NCBI GenBank assembly: GCA_910574935.1
Contig: CAJTCU010000023.1
Coordinates: 1 to 41,960 of the forward strand
Direction of reading: 5' to 3'
Origin: Oscillospiraceae bacterium
GTDB taxonomy: Bacteria > Bacillota > Clostridia > Oscillospirales > Acutalibacteraceae
Length of the DNA: 41,960 nucleotides
Shown: piece by piece, positions 31,656 through 40,035 of the stretch
How the letters are laid out: every line of letters begins with the position of its first letter
How positions within the stretch are numbered: the first letter of the stretch is position 1
The notes under the pieces: model-generated
Database searches by the model: none
What the model saw: the letters and a program-made list of their open reading frames with translations, nothing else
What the model was told of the DNA's origin: nothing
Position numbers and translations under genes: made by a program

Positions 31656-32051
31656 ATGAGAAAATACAACACGCCACACCGTCACCGGGTAATCAAGACA
31701 CGCTTGACCGAGGAAGAATACGCCGAGTTTTCCGAGCGTGTCACCCTCTGCAAAATGAGCCAAGCCGAGTTTATCCGGCAAGCACTTATCAAGTCAAGCA
31801 TACGCCCGGTCATTACCGTTTCCCCGGTCAATGATGAATTACTCTCTGCCGTGGGAAAACTCACAGCCGAGTATGGAAAGATAGGCGGCAACTTGAACCA
31901 GATTGCCCGCTGTCTGAATGAGTACGGCGCACCTTATAACGCCCTCTCCCAAGAGGTACGAACCGCCACAGCGGAGCTTGCCGCCTTGAAGTTTGAAGTC
32001 TTGCAGAAAGTAGGTGAAGCCGTTGGCAACATTCAAACATATCAGCTCTAA
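31656..32051 (+). CDS. mobC: MobC-like relaxosome accessory protein
   Basis: ATG 31656 is chosen because AAGGAGTTGA lies six bases upstream. The 131 residues have an N-terminal ribbon-helix-helix (HRVIKTRLTEEEYAEFSERV, then MSQAEFIRQAL) and the MobC motif 'GKIGGNLNQIARCLNEYG' near residues 80-97. MobC proteins bind oriT, bend the DNA and help the relaxase nick it. The end overlaps the relaxase start by about 30 bases, so the two are co-translated. Confidence 0.9.
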   Translation: MRKYNTPHRHRVIKTRLTEEEYAEFSERVTLCKMSQAEFIRQALIKSSIRPVITVSPVNDELLSAVGKLTAEYGKIGGNLNQIARCLNEYGAPYNALSQEVRTATAELAALKFEVLQKVGEAVGNIQTYQL

Positions 32052-33654
32052 AAATGCCGATTACGGGGCGGCTGAACAGTACCTAACCTTTGAGCATGAC
32101 GAGTTTACCATGAAACCCACACTGGACGGAAACGGGCAGCTTGTTATCCGTGACGATTACCGCATTTCCTCTTTGAATTGCGGTGAGGAAGATTTTGCAA
32201 TCGCCTGTATGCGCTCCAATCTGAAATACGGCAAGAACCAGAAACGGGAGGACGTAAAGAGCCACCATTACATTATCAGTTTTGACCCCCGTGACGCACC
32301 AGACAACGGCTTGACCGTAGACCGGGCGCAAGCATTGGGAGAGGAATTTTGCAAGACGCATTTCCCCGGACACCAAGCCCTTGTCTGCACCCACCCGGAC
32401 GGGCATAACCACAGCGGCAACATTCATGTGCATATCGTAATCAATTCCCTACGGATTGCGGAAGTGCCATTGCTGCCGTACATGGAAAGACCAGCCGACA
32501 CAAGGGAGGGCTGCAAGCACCGCTGTACGGACGCAGCTATGGAGTATTTCAAAGCGGAAGTCATGGAGATGTGCCACTGGGAAAACCTCTATCAGATTGA
32601 CTTGCTGAACGGGAGCAAGAACCGCATTACCGAGCGTGAGTATTGGGCGAAACGGAAAGGACAAGCCGCACTGGATAAGGAGAACGCTTCCCAAGCCGCC
32701 ACGGGAGAGCCGCCCAAACAGACCAAGTTTGAAACCGACAAGGAGAAGCTGCGGCGCACAATCCGAGCCGCCCTGTCCTCTGCCGTTTCCTTTGAGGATT
32801 TTTCCGGGAAACTGCTACAACAGGGCGTGACCGTCAAGGAGAGCCGGGGGAGATTGTCATATCTCACGCCGGACAGGACGAAGCCCATTACCGCCCGGAA
32901 ACTGGGTGATGATTTTGACCGAGCCGCCGTACTGGAAGCACTCACCATAAACGCACAGAACGCCGCCAGAGCCGCCGAAACGCCCCTACTCCAACAGGAA
33001 TACCCCCGCAGCATAAAAGACCGCTTACAGCGCAACAAAGCCGCCATAAACGCCCCGAAACAGGACAGCGTACAGCGCATGGTAGACATAGCCGCCAAGA
33101 AAGCCGAGGGCAAGGGGAAAGGCTATGAGAAATGGGCGACCTTGCACAACTTGAAGCAAATGGCGGCTACCGTGAGCGTTTATGAGGAATCCGGCTTTTC
33201 TTCCCCGGAAGAACTGGAAGCTGCCCTTGCCGCCGCCAATGCGGGCTTGCATGAAACCACCGGGAAACTGAAAGCCGTGGAAAGCACTTTACGGGAGAAA
33301 AAGGACTTGCAGAAACAGCTATTGGCGTATATCAAGACCAAGCCAGCCCGTGACGGGCTAAAAGCACAGAAAACAGAGAAAGCCCGTAAGAGCTACCGGG
33401 AGCAGCACGAAAGCGAGTTTATCATTTCCGAATCTGCCGCCCGGTATTTCAAGGCACAGGGAATCTCCAAGCTGCCAGCGTCCAAAGCCCTACAAACGGA
33501 GATTGAGCAGCTTACCAAAGAGAAAAACGCCCTTTATAACGAGTACCGGGAGAAGAAAGCAAGTGTCCGGGAATTGCAGACCGTGAAAAGCAATCTTGAC
33601 AAGATATTACGCCGTGAGCCGGAACGGGGAAAGGGGCGGGAAAATGAACGGTAA
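32023..33654 (+). CDS. Relaxase/mobilization nuclease (MobA/VirD2 family)
   Basis: The best start is TTG 32023, giving MATFKHISSKNADYG with AGGTGA five bases upstream; GTG 32014 is possible but overlaps the binding site. The 543-residue protein has a nicking tyrosine candidate in its first 20 residues (Tyr14 or Tyr20) and the metal-binding 'HPDGHNHSGNIHVHIVIN' (residues 124-141). The C-terminal half is long, charged and coiled (Lys/Glu/Arg-rich, about 220-543). It would cut one strand at oriT, stay attached to the 5' end and lead it into a recipient through a helper conjugation channel. Confidence 0.9.
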   Translation: MATFKHISSKNADYGAAEQYLTFEHDEFTMKPTLDGNGQLVIRDDYRISSLNCGEEDFAIACMRSNLKYGKNQKREDVKSHHYIISFDPRDAPDNGLTVDRAQALGEEFCKTHFPGHQALVCTHPDGHNHSGNIHVHIVINSLRIAEVPLLPYMERPADTREGCKHRCTDAAMEYFKAEVMEMCHWENLYQIDLLNGSKNRITEREYWAKRKGQAALDKENASQAATGEPPKQTKFETDKEKLRRTIRAALSSAVSFEDFSGKLLQQGVTVKESRGRLSYLTPDRTKPITARKLGDDFDRAAVLEALTINAQNAARAAETPLLQQEYPRSIKDRLQRNKAAINAPKQDSVQRMVDIAAKKAEGKGKGYEKWATLHNLKQMAATVSVYEESGFSSPEELEAALAAANAGLHETTGKLKAVESTLREKKDLQKQLLAYIKTKPARDGLKAQKTEKARKSYREQHESEFIISESAARYFKAQGISKLPASKALQTEIEQLTKEKNALYNEYREKKASVRELQTVKSNLDKILRREPERGKGRENER

Positions 33655-34030
33655 ACGCCCCTACATGGACTACCCACAGTACAGAGCCGCCCGCCGCCTT
33701 GTACATGAGTGCTGCAACTACGATAACGGCAACTGTATCTTGCTGGATAACGGCGAGCCTTGCGTATGCGTCCAGAGTATCAGCTATTCGCTTATATGCC
33801 GCTGGTTCATTACCGCCGTTCTGCCGCTGGACGGGAAGCTGGAAGCCGCCCTTTTGCACCGGGCAGACAGGAAACGCTGTACCGAGTGCGGCGGGTATTT
33901 TCTCCCCAAGTCAAACCGGGGGAAATACTGCCCGGATTGCGCCGCAAGAGTGCGCCGCCGGAAAGAAGCCGACAGACAGCGGAAAAGATACCACCTTTCT
34001 ACGCATTTAGGCTATGAAAGGAGCCCGTAA
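33644..34030 (+). CDS. Cys-rich conserved mobile-element protein
   Basis: The 128-residue protein has an N-terminal YPQYRAARRLVHECCNYDNGNC segment and a central hydrophobic stretch, with a C-terminal zinc-ribbon CTECGGYFLPKSNRGKYCPDC followed by a basic tail (RVRRRKEADRQRKR). Proteins like this always seem to sit between relaxase and replication genes in these elements; their function is unknown. ATG 33644 follows AAGGGGCGGG and overlaps the relaxase end by 11 bases. A zinc-dependent DNA- or RNA-binding role is plausible from the basic tail. Confidence 0.75.
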   Translation: MNGKRPYMDYPQYRAARRLVHECCNYDNGNCILLDNGEPCVCVQSISYSLICRWFITAVLPLDGKLEAALLHRADRKRCTECGGYFLPKSNRGKYCPDCAARVRRRKEADRQRKRYHLSTHLGYERSP

Positions 34031-34131
34031 ATCAAGGCTTTTTTGACCGCCCTCAACAGGTAGCCGATACATTTATCCTTTACCCCCGAAAATGCCGTTT
34101 TAACTGCGTAACAGGAAGCCACAGACAGGAG

Positions 34132-34896
34132 GTGAGAACCATAACCGAATACATCACAGCCGACACCATATTGCCCCGTTTTCTGCCCTATCCCTATTTT
34201 CTGCTGAAAATGGACTTGTCGCATACTGCAAGGCTGCTCTATGGGCTGCTTCTTGACCGTTCCACCCTCTCACAGAAGAACGGCTGGCAGGACAGCGAGG
34301 GCAGGACGTACATTGTCTATCCCGTTTCGGAGATAACGGAAATGCTGGATAAAGGCAGCACCGCCATAAAAAGCGCACTGAACGAGCTGGACGCTGCCGG
34401 GCTTCTGGTGAGGGAACGCCGGGGCTTCTCCGCACCGAACCGCCTTTATATAAAAATACCGCAAATGCCAGTGGTACAGTTTTCCGACCATATGACAGCC
34501 ATACAGCCGGAAAACCGACCCTCTGATAGCCGGAAAAGCGACCCTCATAAGGACGGAAAACCGACCTTTGCGTTGGACGGAAAACCGCCCCCTAACCAAC
34601 TTACTATAAACCAACTAAAAGAGAACCAACGAAAAGGAGTGAGTGGGGAGCAGCCCGCACCTTTTGGCAGATATAAAAACCTTTTCCTCTCCGAATCCGA
34701 GTATGCGGAGCTGAAAGGGGAATACCCGGACAGGCTGGAACGGTTCATTGAGGAATTGAGCGAGTACATAGCCGCCTACGGGAAAGTGTACGCCAACCAT
34801 GCCGCCGCTGTCCGTATGTGGGCAAAACGTGACAGGAAAGGCACAGGAAAGAAAGGAATCCCCGATTATTCCTACAAAGAGGGCGAGAGCCTTTGA
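34132..34896 (+). CDS. RepA N-terminal domain replication initiator, unusual start codon
   Basis: This 254-residue protein has the RepA_N domain (residues 1-110): YFLLKMDLSHTARLLYGLLLDRS, TYIVYPVSEITEMLDKGSTAIKSALNELDAAGLL. A polar linker with repeated 'KPT/NRPS' patterns and a C-terminal helical domain (about 180-254, with AEYPDRLERFIEELSEYIAAYGK) follow. The Shine-Dalgarno AGGAGGTGA is at 34127-34135. The only in-frame standard start is the GTG within it (34132); at normal distance lies ATA 34141, where relatives would have ATG (MTEYITAD). Either the GTG or the ATA is used. The protein probably starts replication of the excised circular element. Confidence 0.82.
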   Translation: MRTITEYITADTILPRFLPYPYFLLKMDLSHTARLLYGLLLDRSTLSQKNGWQDSEGRTYIVYPVSEITEMLDKGSTAIKSALNELDAAGLLVRERRGFSAPNRLYIKIPQMPVVQFSDHMTAIQPENRPSDSRKSDPHKDGKPTFALDGKPPPNQLTINQLKENQRKGVSGEQPAPFGRYKNLFLSESEYAELKGEYPDRLERFIEELSEYIAAYGKVYANHAAAVRMWAKRDRKGTGKKGIPDYSYKEGESL

Positions 34897-34958
34897 CCGC
34901 ATAGACACAACGCCCCGTAAACAGGGCGTAAAAGACCATGAACAAGGAGGAAGATTTT

Positions 34959-35813
34959 ATGAGTGATTATGATAACGCCATTTTCCGGCTTGCCACGGCA
35001 CAGGGAGCAGAACCGGAGGACTACACCGGGGAGGACGGGCTTTTATATTGCGGGAGCTGCCGCCAGCCCAAAGAAGCCTACTTCCCGGAGGGCAAGACCT
35101 TTTTCGGACGTGACCGACACCCCAAAGAATGTGACTGCCAGAGAAAACGCCGGGAAACGCTGGAAGCCAGCCACCGGGAATACAAGCACCGGGAGGAAGT
35201 GGAACGGCTGAAACGAATAGGCTTCACCGACCCGGCTATGCAGGAATGGACGTTTGAAAACGACAACGGGAAATGCCCCCAAATGCACAAAGCCCATGCC
35301 TATGTAGAGTGTTGGGAAGAAATGAAAGCCGGGAATATCGGCTATCTGTTATGGGGCATGGTAGGCACAGGCAAAAGCTATTTCGCCGGGTGTATCGCCA
35401 ACGCCCTCATGGAGAAAGAGGTTTCCGTGTGCATGACAAACTTTGCCCTTATCCTCAATGACCTTGCCGCCAGCTACAAGGACAGGAACGAATACATAGC
35501 CCGCCTTTGCAGCTTCCCTCTGCTTATCCTTGACGATTTCGGCATGGAGCGTGGCACAGAATACGGGCTTGAACAGGTTTACAACGTGATTGACAGCAGA
35601 TACCGAAGCGGCAAGCCCTTAATCGTGACAACAAACTTGACGTTGGAGGAATTGCAGAACCCAGAGGACACCGCCCATGCCCGGATATATGACCGCCTTA
35701 CGGAAATGTGTACCCCCGTCCGCATTACCGGGGAGAATTTCAGAAAAGCCAAAGCACGGGAGAAAATGGAACGCCTTAAAAAGCTGCTGAACGGAAAGGA
35801 GATTTGCCTATGA
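34959..35813 (+). CDS. DnaC-like helicase loader / IstB-type AAA+ ATPase
   Basis: ATG 34959 follows AAGGAGG at 34944-34950. The 284-residue protein starts with a zinc-binding region (Cys31 and Cys34, Cys58 and Cys60), then an AAA+ domain: Walker A GMVGTGKS (133-140), Walker B 'LLILDDFG' near 191, and sensor 'IVTTNLT' near 227. Such proteins load the replicative helicase at an origin opened by RepA. It is next to the RepA-like gene on the same strand with a gap of 62 bases. Together they give the element its own replication after excision. Confidence 0.9.
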   Translation: MSDYDNAIFRLATAQGAEPEDYTGEDGLLYCGSCRQPKEAYFPEGKTFFGRDRHPKECDCQRKRRETLEASHREYKHREEVERLKRIGFTDPAMQEWTFENDNGKCPQMHKAHAYVECWEEMKAGNIGYLLWGMVGTGKSYFAGCIANALMEKEVSVCMTNFALILNDLAASYKDRNEYIARLCSFPLLILDDFGMERGTEYGLEQVYNVIDSRYRSGKPLIVTTNLTLEELQNPEDTAHARIYDRLTEMCTPVRITGENFRKAKAREKMERLKKLLNGKEICL

Positions 35814-36007
35814 CCGACACGCCCAAGAAAAGCACCGCCACTACCGCCCGCCGCCCGGATTGCGTGACCGAGGTACGCCGGGGGAACACCGTCCTTGTGG
35901 TTTCCGGCTATTTCAAACAGGACACTACCGCCACCGCCGCCGACAAGATGATGAAAGTGCTGGAAGCCGAAAGCGCAGCCGGACACAAGCCGATTTGCAG
36001 CGCATGA
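35810..36007 (+). CDS. tnpW: Transposon-encoded protein TnpW
   Basis: The 65-residue protein (TEVRRGNTVLVVSGYFKQDTTATAADKMMKVLEAE) matches the TnpW family found just upstream of TnpX-like recombinases in Tn4451-type elements. ATG 35810 overlaps the end of the DnaC-like gene by four bases, with AAAGGAG eight bases upstream. The N-terminus is rich in Thr, Lys and Arg. Its function is unknown; its fixed place before the recombinase suggests an accessory role in element movement. Confidence 0.85.
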   Translation: MTDTPKKSTATTARRPDCVTEVRRGNTVLVVSGYFKQDTTATAADKMMKVLEAESAAGHKPICSA

Positions 36008-36061
36008 CAACCCGCAGATAAAAACCGTCATTTTGACGGGCGGTAAAGAAGCAAAAAAGAC

Positions 36062-36120
36062 TGTACAGACAGCCGCCCCATGTGGTATGATAGATTTACG
36101 GAATAGTGGGGCTGGCTGTC
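36062..36120 (+). promoter_or_regulatory. Recombinase promoter inside a large inverted repeat
   Basis: TGTACA (36062-36067) and TATGAT (36086-36091, with TG one base before it) form an extended -10 promoter. GACAGCCGCCCCA (36068-36080) and TGGGGCTGGCTGTC (36107-36120) enclose the -10 box as inverted arms with one bulged base. A regulator or the recombinase may bind here. Confidence 0.6.
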
Positions 36121-36136
36121 GGAAACGGAGGACATT

Positions 36137-37759
36137 ATGCCAAGACAGACCACCCAAAAACTCATTACCGCCCTTTATCCGAGATTGTCGCACGAGGACA
36201 CGCTTCAAGGCGAATCCAACTCCATAAGCAACCAGAAGCGAATCCTTGAAGCCTACGCAAAACAGAACGGCTTTTCCAACCTCAAATGGTACACGGACGA
36301 CGGATTCTCCGGGGCAAATTTCCAAAGACCCGGCTTCCAGTCCATGCTTGCCGACATTGAAGCGGGGCTTGTGGGAACGGTTATCGTAAAAGATATGTCA
36401 CGGCTAGGGCGGAACTACTTACAAGTGGGAATGTACACGGAAATGATTTTCCCACAGAACGGCGTCCGTTTCATTGCCATCAATGACGGCGTTGACAGCG
36501 CACAGGGCGACAACGATTTTGCCCCCTTGCGTAACATTTTTAACGAATGGCTGGTGAGAGATACGAGCAAAAAAATCAGAGCCGTGAAGCGGTCAAAAGG
36601 AATGAGTGGGAAGCCCGTCACAAGCAAGCCCGTGTACGGCTACCTCATGGACGAGGACGAAAATTTCATCATTGACGAAGAAGCCGCCCCCGTGGTGAAG
36701 CAGATATACAGCCTTTGCCTTGCCGGGAACGGTCCGACCAAGATAGCCCGTATGCTTGCGGAACAGCAAATCCCCACGCCGGGAACGCTGGAATACCGCC
36801 GGACGGGAAGCACCCGCCGTTACCACCCCGGCTATGAGTGCAGGTGGGCGACAAACACCGTGGCGCATATCCTTGAAAACCGGGAATACACGGGCTGCCT
36901 TGTGAACTTCAAGACCGAGAAAGTGTCCTACAAGGTGAAGCAGAGCAAAGAGAACCCCGTGGAAAAACAGGCAATCTTTGAGAACCACCACGAAGCAATC
37001 ATTGACCGGGAAACATGGGAGCGTGTGCAGGAGCTACGCAAGCAGCGCAAACGCCCCAACCGCTATGATGAAGTGGGCTTGTTCTCCGGCATACTCTTTT
37101 GTGCGGACTGCGGCAGCGTCATGTACCAGCAGAGATACCAGACGGACAAACGGCGGCAGGACTGCTACATATGCGGCAGCTACAAGAAGCGAACCCGTGA
37201 CTGTACGGCGCACTTTATCCGCACCGACCTCTTGACCGAGGGAGTGACCGAGAACCTACGGAAAGTCACCAGCTACGCCGCCAAGCATGAAGCCCGGTTT
37301 ATGAAGCTGTTGACCGAGCAGACCGAGGACGGGAGCAAACGCCGGAACGCCGCCAAGAAGAAAGAGCTGGAAGCGGCAGAAAAACGGATTGCGGAACTCT
37401 CCGCCATCTTCAAGCGGCTGTATGAGGACAGCGTGACCGGGCGCATATCGGACGAGCGTTTCACGGAGCTTTCGGCAGACTACGAAGCCGAGCAAAAGGA
37501 GCTGAAAGAGAAAGCCGCCGCTTTGCAGAGCGAACTTTCTAAAACGCTGGAAGCCACGGCAAACGCTGAAAAGTTTATGAAAGTGGTACGCAAGTACACC
37601 AGCTTTGAGGAACTCACCCCTACCCTGTTGCGGGAGTTTGTGGAGAAAATCGTAATCCACGAATCGGAAGCCCTTGACGGGAAACGCCGGGGGAAGCTCC
37701 GCAGACAGGAAATCGAAATCTATTACTCTTTTGTCGGCAAGGTAGAATTGCCCGACTAA
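36137..37759 (+). CDS. Large serine recombinase (TnpX-like) of the mobilizable element
   Basis: The 540-residue protein has the catalytic serine at residue 18 in LYPRLSHED, VKDMSRLGRNYL, and an N-terminal resolvase domain to about residue 160. A recombinase domain (about 170-290, with GNGPTKIARMLAEQQIPTPG), a zinc ribbon (CADCGSVMYQ, CGSYKKRTRDCTAH), a coiled coil (390-470) and a C-terminal 'IVIHESEALDGKRRGKLRRQEIEIYYSFVG' follow. It would excise the element as a circle and insert it elsewhere. It is preceded by tnpW and a dedicated promoter, and followed by a terminator. Compared with the three other recombinases here it is the only one with a full Tn4451-type neighbourhood. Confidence 0.93.
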   Translation: MPRQTTQKLITALYPRLSHEDTLQGESNSISNQKRILEAYAKQNGFSNLKWYTDDGFSGANFQRPGFQSMLADIEAGLVGTVIVKDMSRLGRNYLQVGMYTEMIFPQNGVRFIAINDGVDSAQGDNDFAPLRNIFNEWLVRDTSKKIRAVKRSKGMSGKPVTSKPVYGYLMDEDENFIIDEEAAPVVKQIYSLCLAGNGPTKIARMLAEQQIPTPGTLEYRRTGSTRRYHPGYECRWATNTVAHILENREYTGCLVNFKTEKVSYKVKQSKENPVEKQAIFENHHEAIIDRETWERVQELRKQRKRPNRYDEVGLFSGILFCADCGSVMYQQRYQTDKRRQDCYICGSYKKRTRDCTAHFIRTDLLTEGVTENLRKVTSYAAKHEARFMKLLTEQTEDGSKRRNAAKKKELEAAEKRIAELSAIFKRLYEDSVTGRISDERFTELSADYEAEQKELKEKAAALQSELSKTLEATANAEKFMKVVRKYTSFEELTPTLLREFVEKIVIHESEALDGKRRGKLRRQEIEIYYSFVGKVELPD

Positions 37760-37771
37760 AGCCCGACCCGT

Positions 37772-37800
37772 CCGGCAGTCAGCCGGACAGGGAACGGCAA
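37772..37800 (+). terminator. Terminator after the recombinase gene
   Basis: GTCCGGC and GCCGGAC flank AGTCA, and after a short spacer AATTTTTT follows. It lies about 10-20 bases past the recombinase stop. Confidence 0.6.
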
Positions 37801-37939
37801 AATTTTTTACACTTCTTTTACTTCTTTATCTCACATGAGCAAAAAGCCAGGGCATGAAACAGTTCATGGCTAATTAAAGGGAACAAAAAGAAAGGAAAAA
37901 CCAATCCAGACGGTATCAGCGGCAGGCTACAAGAATAAA

Positions 37940-37968
37940 TTGTGATTTCACAAGATTGGTGCTATAAT
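37940..37968 (+). promoter_or_regulatory. Promoter with a palindromic operator at the -35 box
   Basis: TTGTGA (37940-37945) and TATAAT (37963-37968) are 17 bases apart. The -35 box is the left half of a perfect palindrome TTGTGATTTCACAA (37940-37953), an operator position for the HTH protein that follows. Confidence 0.7.
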
Positions 37969-38031
37969 AAGAGAAAAGTTCCTGCCGGGGCAGCCGCCCC
38001 GGTGGTATGGATAGGAAGGCAGGAAAGCAAT

Positions 38032-38304
38032 ATGCACATCAGCTATAAACCACTCTGGCATACACTGTTAGAGCGTGATATGAGAAAAGAAGATTTAAGG
38101 CTTGCCGCCGGTATGACAACGAATATGATTGCCAACATGAGCAAAGAGGGAAAGCACATCAGCATGGACACATTAGCCCGTATCTGCGAAACGTTGAATT
38201 GTGAGATTACCGATGTGATTGAGTTAGTACCAGACGAGCCTGCTTCCACAGGAGGTAAGGAACATGAGCGAATTGAAACCAAGAATAACAGAAAACGGAA
38301 TTGA
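38032..38304 (+). CDS. XRE/Cro-type HTH regulator
   Basis: ATG 38032 with AGGAAAG five bases upstream gives 90 residues. The HTH of the YozG/Cro type is in residues 8-65: WHTLLERDMRKEDLRLAAGM, MIANMSKEGKHISMDTLARICETLNCEITDVIEL. The C-terminus is short and basic. It overlaps the tnpV start by 41 bases. A palindromic promoter lies upstream, so autoregulation is likely. It is part of the right side of the mobilizable transposon. Confidence 0.88.
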   Translation: MHISYKPLWHTLLERDMRKEDLRLAAGMTTNMIANMSKEGKHISMDTLARICETLNCEITDVIELVPDEPASTGGKEHERIETKNNRKRN

Positions 38305-38641
38305 TTATATCCTTGTCGGAGATTACTACATCCCAGATTTGAAACTGCCAGAAGAACACCGCCCCATCGGAAAGTATGGACGGATGCACCGGGAATATTT
38401 GAGAGAAGTCCACCCAGCCAGATTGAACACATTGATATTGACCGGAGAGCTATGGACATATCTTGCAGACCTGAACGAACAGGCACAGGAACGGTTAGAC
38501 ACTATCATGGAACAGATGAAAGCTACCGAGGGCGTGACAGAGGAATTAAAGCGCACTTCTCAAATGGAATGGGTGCAGCGGTGCAATAATATCCACAATC
38601 GGGCAGAAGAAATTATTTTGCATGAGATGATTTATGCATAA
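38264..38641 (+). CDS. tnpV: Transposon-encoded protein TnpV
   Basis: The 125-residue protein matches TnpV: GDYYIPDLKLPEE, 'IGKYGRMHREYLREVHPARLNTLILTGELWTYLADLN', and a helical C-terminus ending in AEEIILHEMIYA. GGAGG at 38252-38256 precedes its ATG 38264. TnpV occurs with TnpX/TnpW in Tn4451-related elements but its job is not known. Its sequence is helical throughout, with no DNA-binding motif I recognise. It follows the HTH gene with overlap and belongs to one operon. Confidence 0.88.
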   Translation: MSELKPRITENGIDYILVGDYYIPDLKLPEEHRPIGKYGRMHREYLREVHPARLNTLILTGELWTYLADLNEQAQERLDTIMEQMKATEGVTEELKRTSQMEWVQRCNNIHNRAEEIILHEMIYA

Positions 38642-38696
38642 CGGTATGGTAGAATGATTATGACAAATCTGAATTTTATAAGGAGTGAAAAGAAAA

Positions 38697-39134
38697 GTGT
38701 GTGAGGAATGTTACTCTGATGAAAATAGAATAACGCCTTTACTAAATCCGCTGGACTGTTTGGAGAACCACACTCAATATATTTGTGGAACTTGTGGACG
38801 GTGCATTTGTATCGAGCATGACCCAAATAGAGGATTGCAACGATGGAATTTTCCTTTTAAGTCATTGGAAATTGCAAAACTATATTTGCGAACAGCGGAC
38901 TATACAACGAAAAGTGCGTGTGGTATTTATGAGATAGAGAACAATAAAGGAAGATTATCTTATAAAATATTTCCAGGGAATGATGAGTTAAATCTATTTT
39001 TGAAAAAGAATAAAGACAAGAAATGCAGGCAAATGATGCCTGTGTTTAGTGCTGGAAAGTATAAAGAATATCCACACACAGAAGTACGAAAATTGACGCC
39101 TGATGAAATAAAACAATATATGAGTGAACGCTAA
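38697..39134 (+). CDS. Conserved hypothetical zinc-binding-like protein of the element
   Basis: About 145 residues with an N-terminal Cys-rich segment (CEECYSDENRITPLL, then ICGTCGRCICIEHD) that could bind zinc, followed by a mixed alpha/beta part (FPFKSLEIAKLYLRTADYTT, CGIYEIENNKGRLSYKIF) and a C-terminal SER-type helix. GTG 38697 fits AAGGAG at 38680-38685; GTG 38685 lies in the binding site. Its base composition is AT-rich compared with the recombinase. I do not know its function; its location after tnpV and before a bidirectional terminator suggests it is cargo or a companion of TnpV. Confidence 0.65.
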   Translation: MCEECYSDENRITPLLNPLDCLENHTQYICGTCGRCICIEHDPNRGLQRWNFPFKSLEIAKLYLRTADYTTKSACGIYEIENNKGRLSYKIFPGNDELNLFLKKNKDKKCRQMMPVFSAGKYKEYPHTEVRKLTPDEIKQYMSER

Positions 39135-39178
39135 ATCCCAGCTTGTCGTTCTAAAAATTCAACTGAATAATCCCAGCA

Positions 39179-39230
39179 AAAACCGCTGCTACATGGAAGC
39201 CAACAAACCATGCAACAGCGGTTTTTCTTT
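39179..39230. terminator. Bidirectional terminator between convergent genes
   Basis: AAAACCGCTG pairs with CAGCGGTTTT (further inner pairs CATG), with A and T runs on the outer sides. It serves the plus-strand hypothetical gene and the minus-strand XRE gene. Confidence 0.85.
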
Positions 39231-40035
39231 ATCGTTTTTTCCTCTGGCTGATAGGCGTTCCCATTTTCTTTGACTTTTTGAGAATACGAATGAGCCAGCG
39301 AAATTCTTCGTCTGACAGATTTTTATAGTTGATACCAAGCTGCTTGCAGTAAAGTACAACGAGCTTTTCATCCCGGCTGCCCTTGAAATTTTCGACCGCT
39401 TCCAGATTTTCTTTCAGTTCATCAGCAACGGTAGTCTGGGGCGCACTCTCACTGTCCTTTTTGTGGGCTTCCCGAATATCCCGGATAATCAGGTTGAGGT
39501 CATCCAGAACCATGTGACTGAAATACTCATCATCACTGATATAGGCGGCTTGCAGCACTTTCAAATGGGGGTCATCTTCGCCGGGGCGATACCGTTCAAT
39601 GATTTCATGCCGGACGGTATCGACAAGGGCGTTGAGGTTCTGAATCTGCATGGTGGCAATTCCATCCACATAAATCTCAATGTCCGCAAGAAACTTGATA
39701 AAGTCCTTATGGGTGGCAAGTTCGCACAGCAGACGGTTGTTAATCCGACCGCTTTTCAGAAGTGCTACCATCTCATCACTCAAATGCAGCTCCCTTAATG
39801 GCGTGTTGATCTCCGCCCGGTTCTCTGTCCGGCAAAAGAGATAATCGAGGGACACCCCATAAAAATCTGCCAGCAGGATAAGGTTGCCATGATTGATTTC
39901 CTTATAGTCATCTTTTTCATAACTGCCAAGAGCCGATTTTGAAATACCCGTTTGCTCAGCCAGTTCTTCCAGTTTTAATCCTTTGTTTAATCGTAAATCT
40001 TTTAGCCGTTCCTGTATTGTAGTAGCTCCGTTCAT
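39229..40035 (-). CDS. XRE-family regulator with a long C-terminal domain
   Basis: ATG 40035 follows GGGGGAA on the minus strand, giving 268 residues. The N-terminal HTH spans residues 5-60 (IQERLKDLRLNKGLKLEELAEQTGISKSALGSYE) and is followed by the usual 'LADFYGVSLDYLFCRTENR'. The C-terminal 190 residues are helical (DEMVALLKSGRINNRLLCELATHKDFIKFLADIEI, SDEEFRWLIRILKKSKK) and would sense a signal or form oligomers. It is divergent from the next plus-strand module at 40520 with a 480-base gap. In these elements it acts as a master repressor of excision or transfer, which is inferred from position only. Confidence 0.85.
   Translation of the reverse strand: MNGATTIQERLKDLRLNKGLKLEELAEQTGISKSALGSYEKDDYKEINHGNLILLADFYGVSLDYLFCRTENRAEINTPLRELHLSDEMVALLKSGRINNRLLCELATHKDFIKFLADIEIYVDGIATMQIQNLNALVDTVRHEIIERYRPGEDDPHLKVLQAAYISDDEYFSHMVLDDLNLIIRDIREAHKKDSESAPQTTVADELKENLEAVENFKGSRDEKLVVLYCKQLGINYKNLSDEEFRWLIRILKKSKKMGTPISQRKKR

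Larger units (their letters stand above)
27850..39190 (+). mobile_element. Mobilizable transposon-like segment with large serine recombinase
   Basis: The run sigma-like factor, HTH, winged helix, MobC, relaxase, Cys-rich protein, RepA-like, DnaC-like, TnpW, serine recombinase, HTH and TnpV is a known Tn4451-related mobilizable layout. The TetR/CDF pair at its left is AT-rich cargo. The ends are inferred: left near the broken Maff2 gene, right near the terminator at 39179-39230. Confidence 0.7.

Noticed and set aside
37940-37953. TTGTGATTTCACAA as a Rex or CRP site
   Set aside because: Rex and CRP sites have six bases between the half sites; here there are two, so a local HTH operator is more likely.
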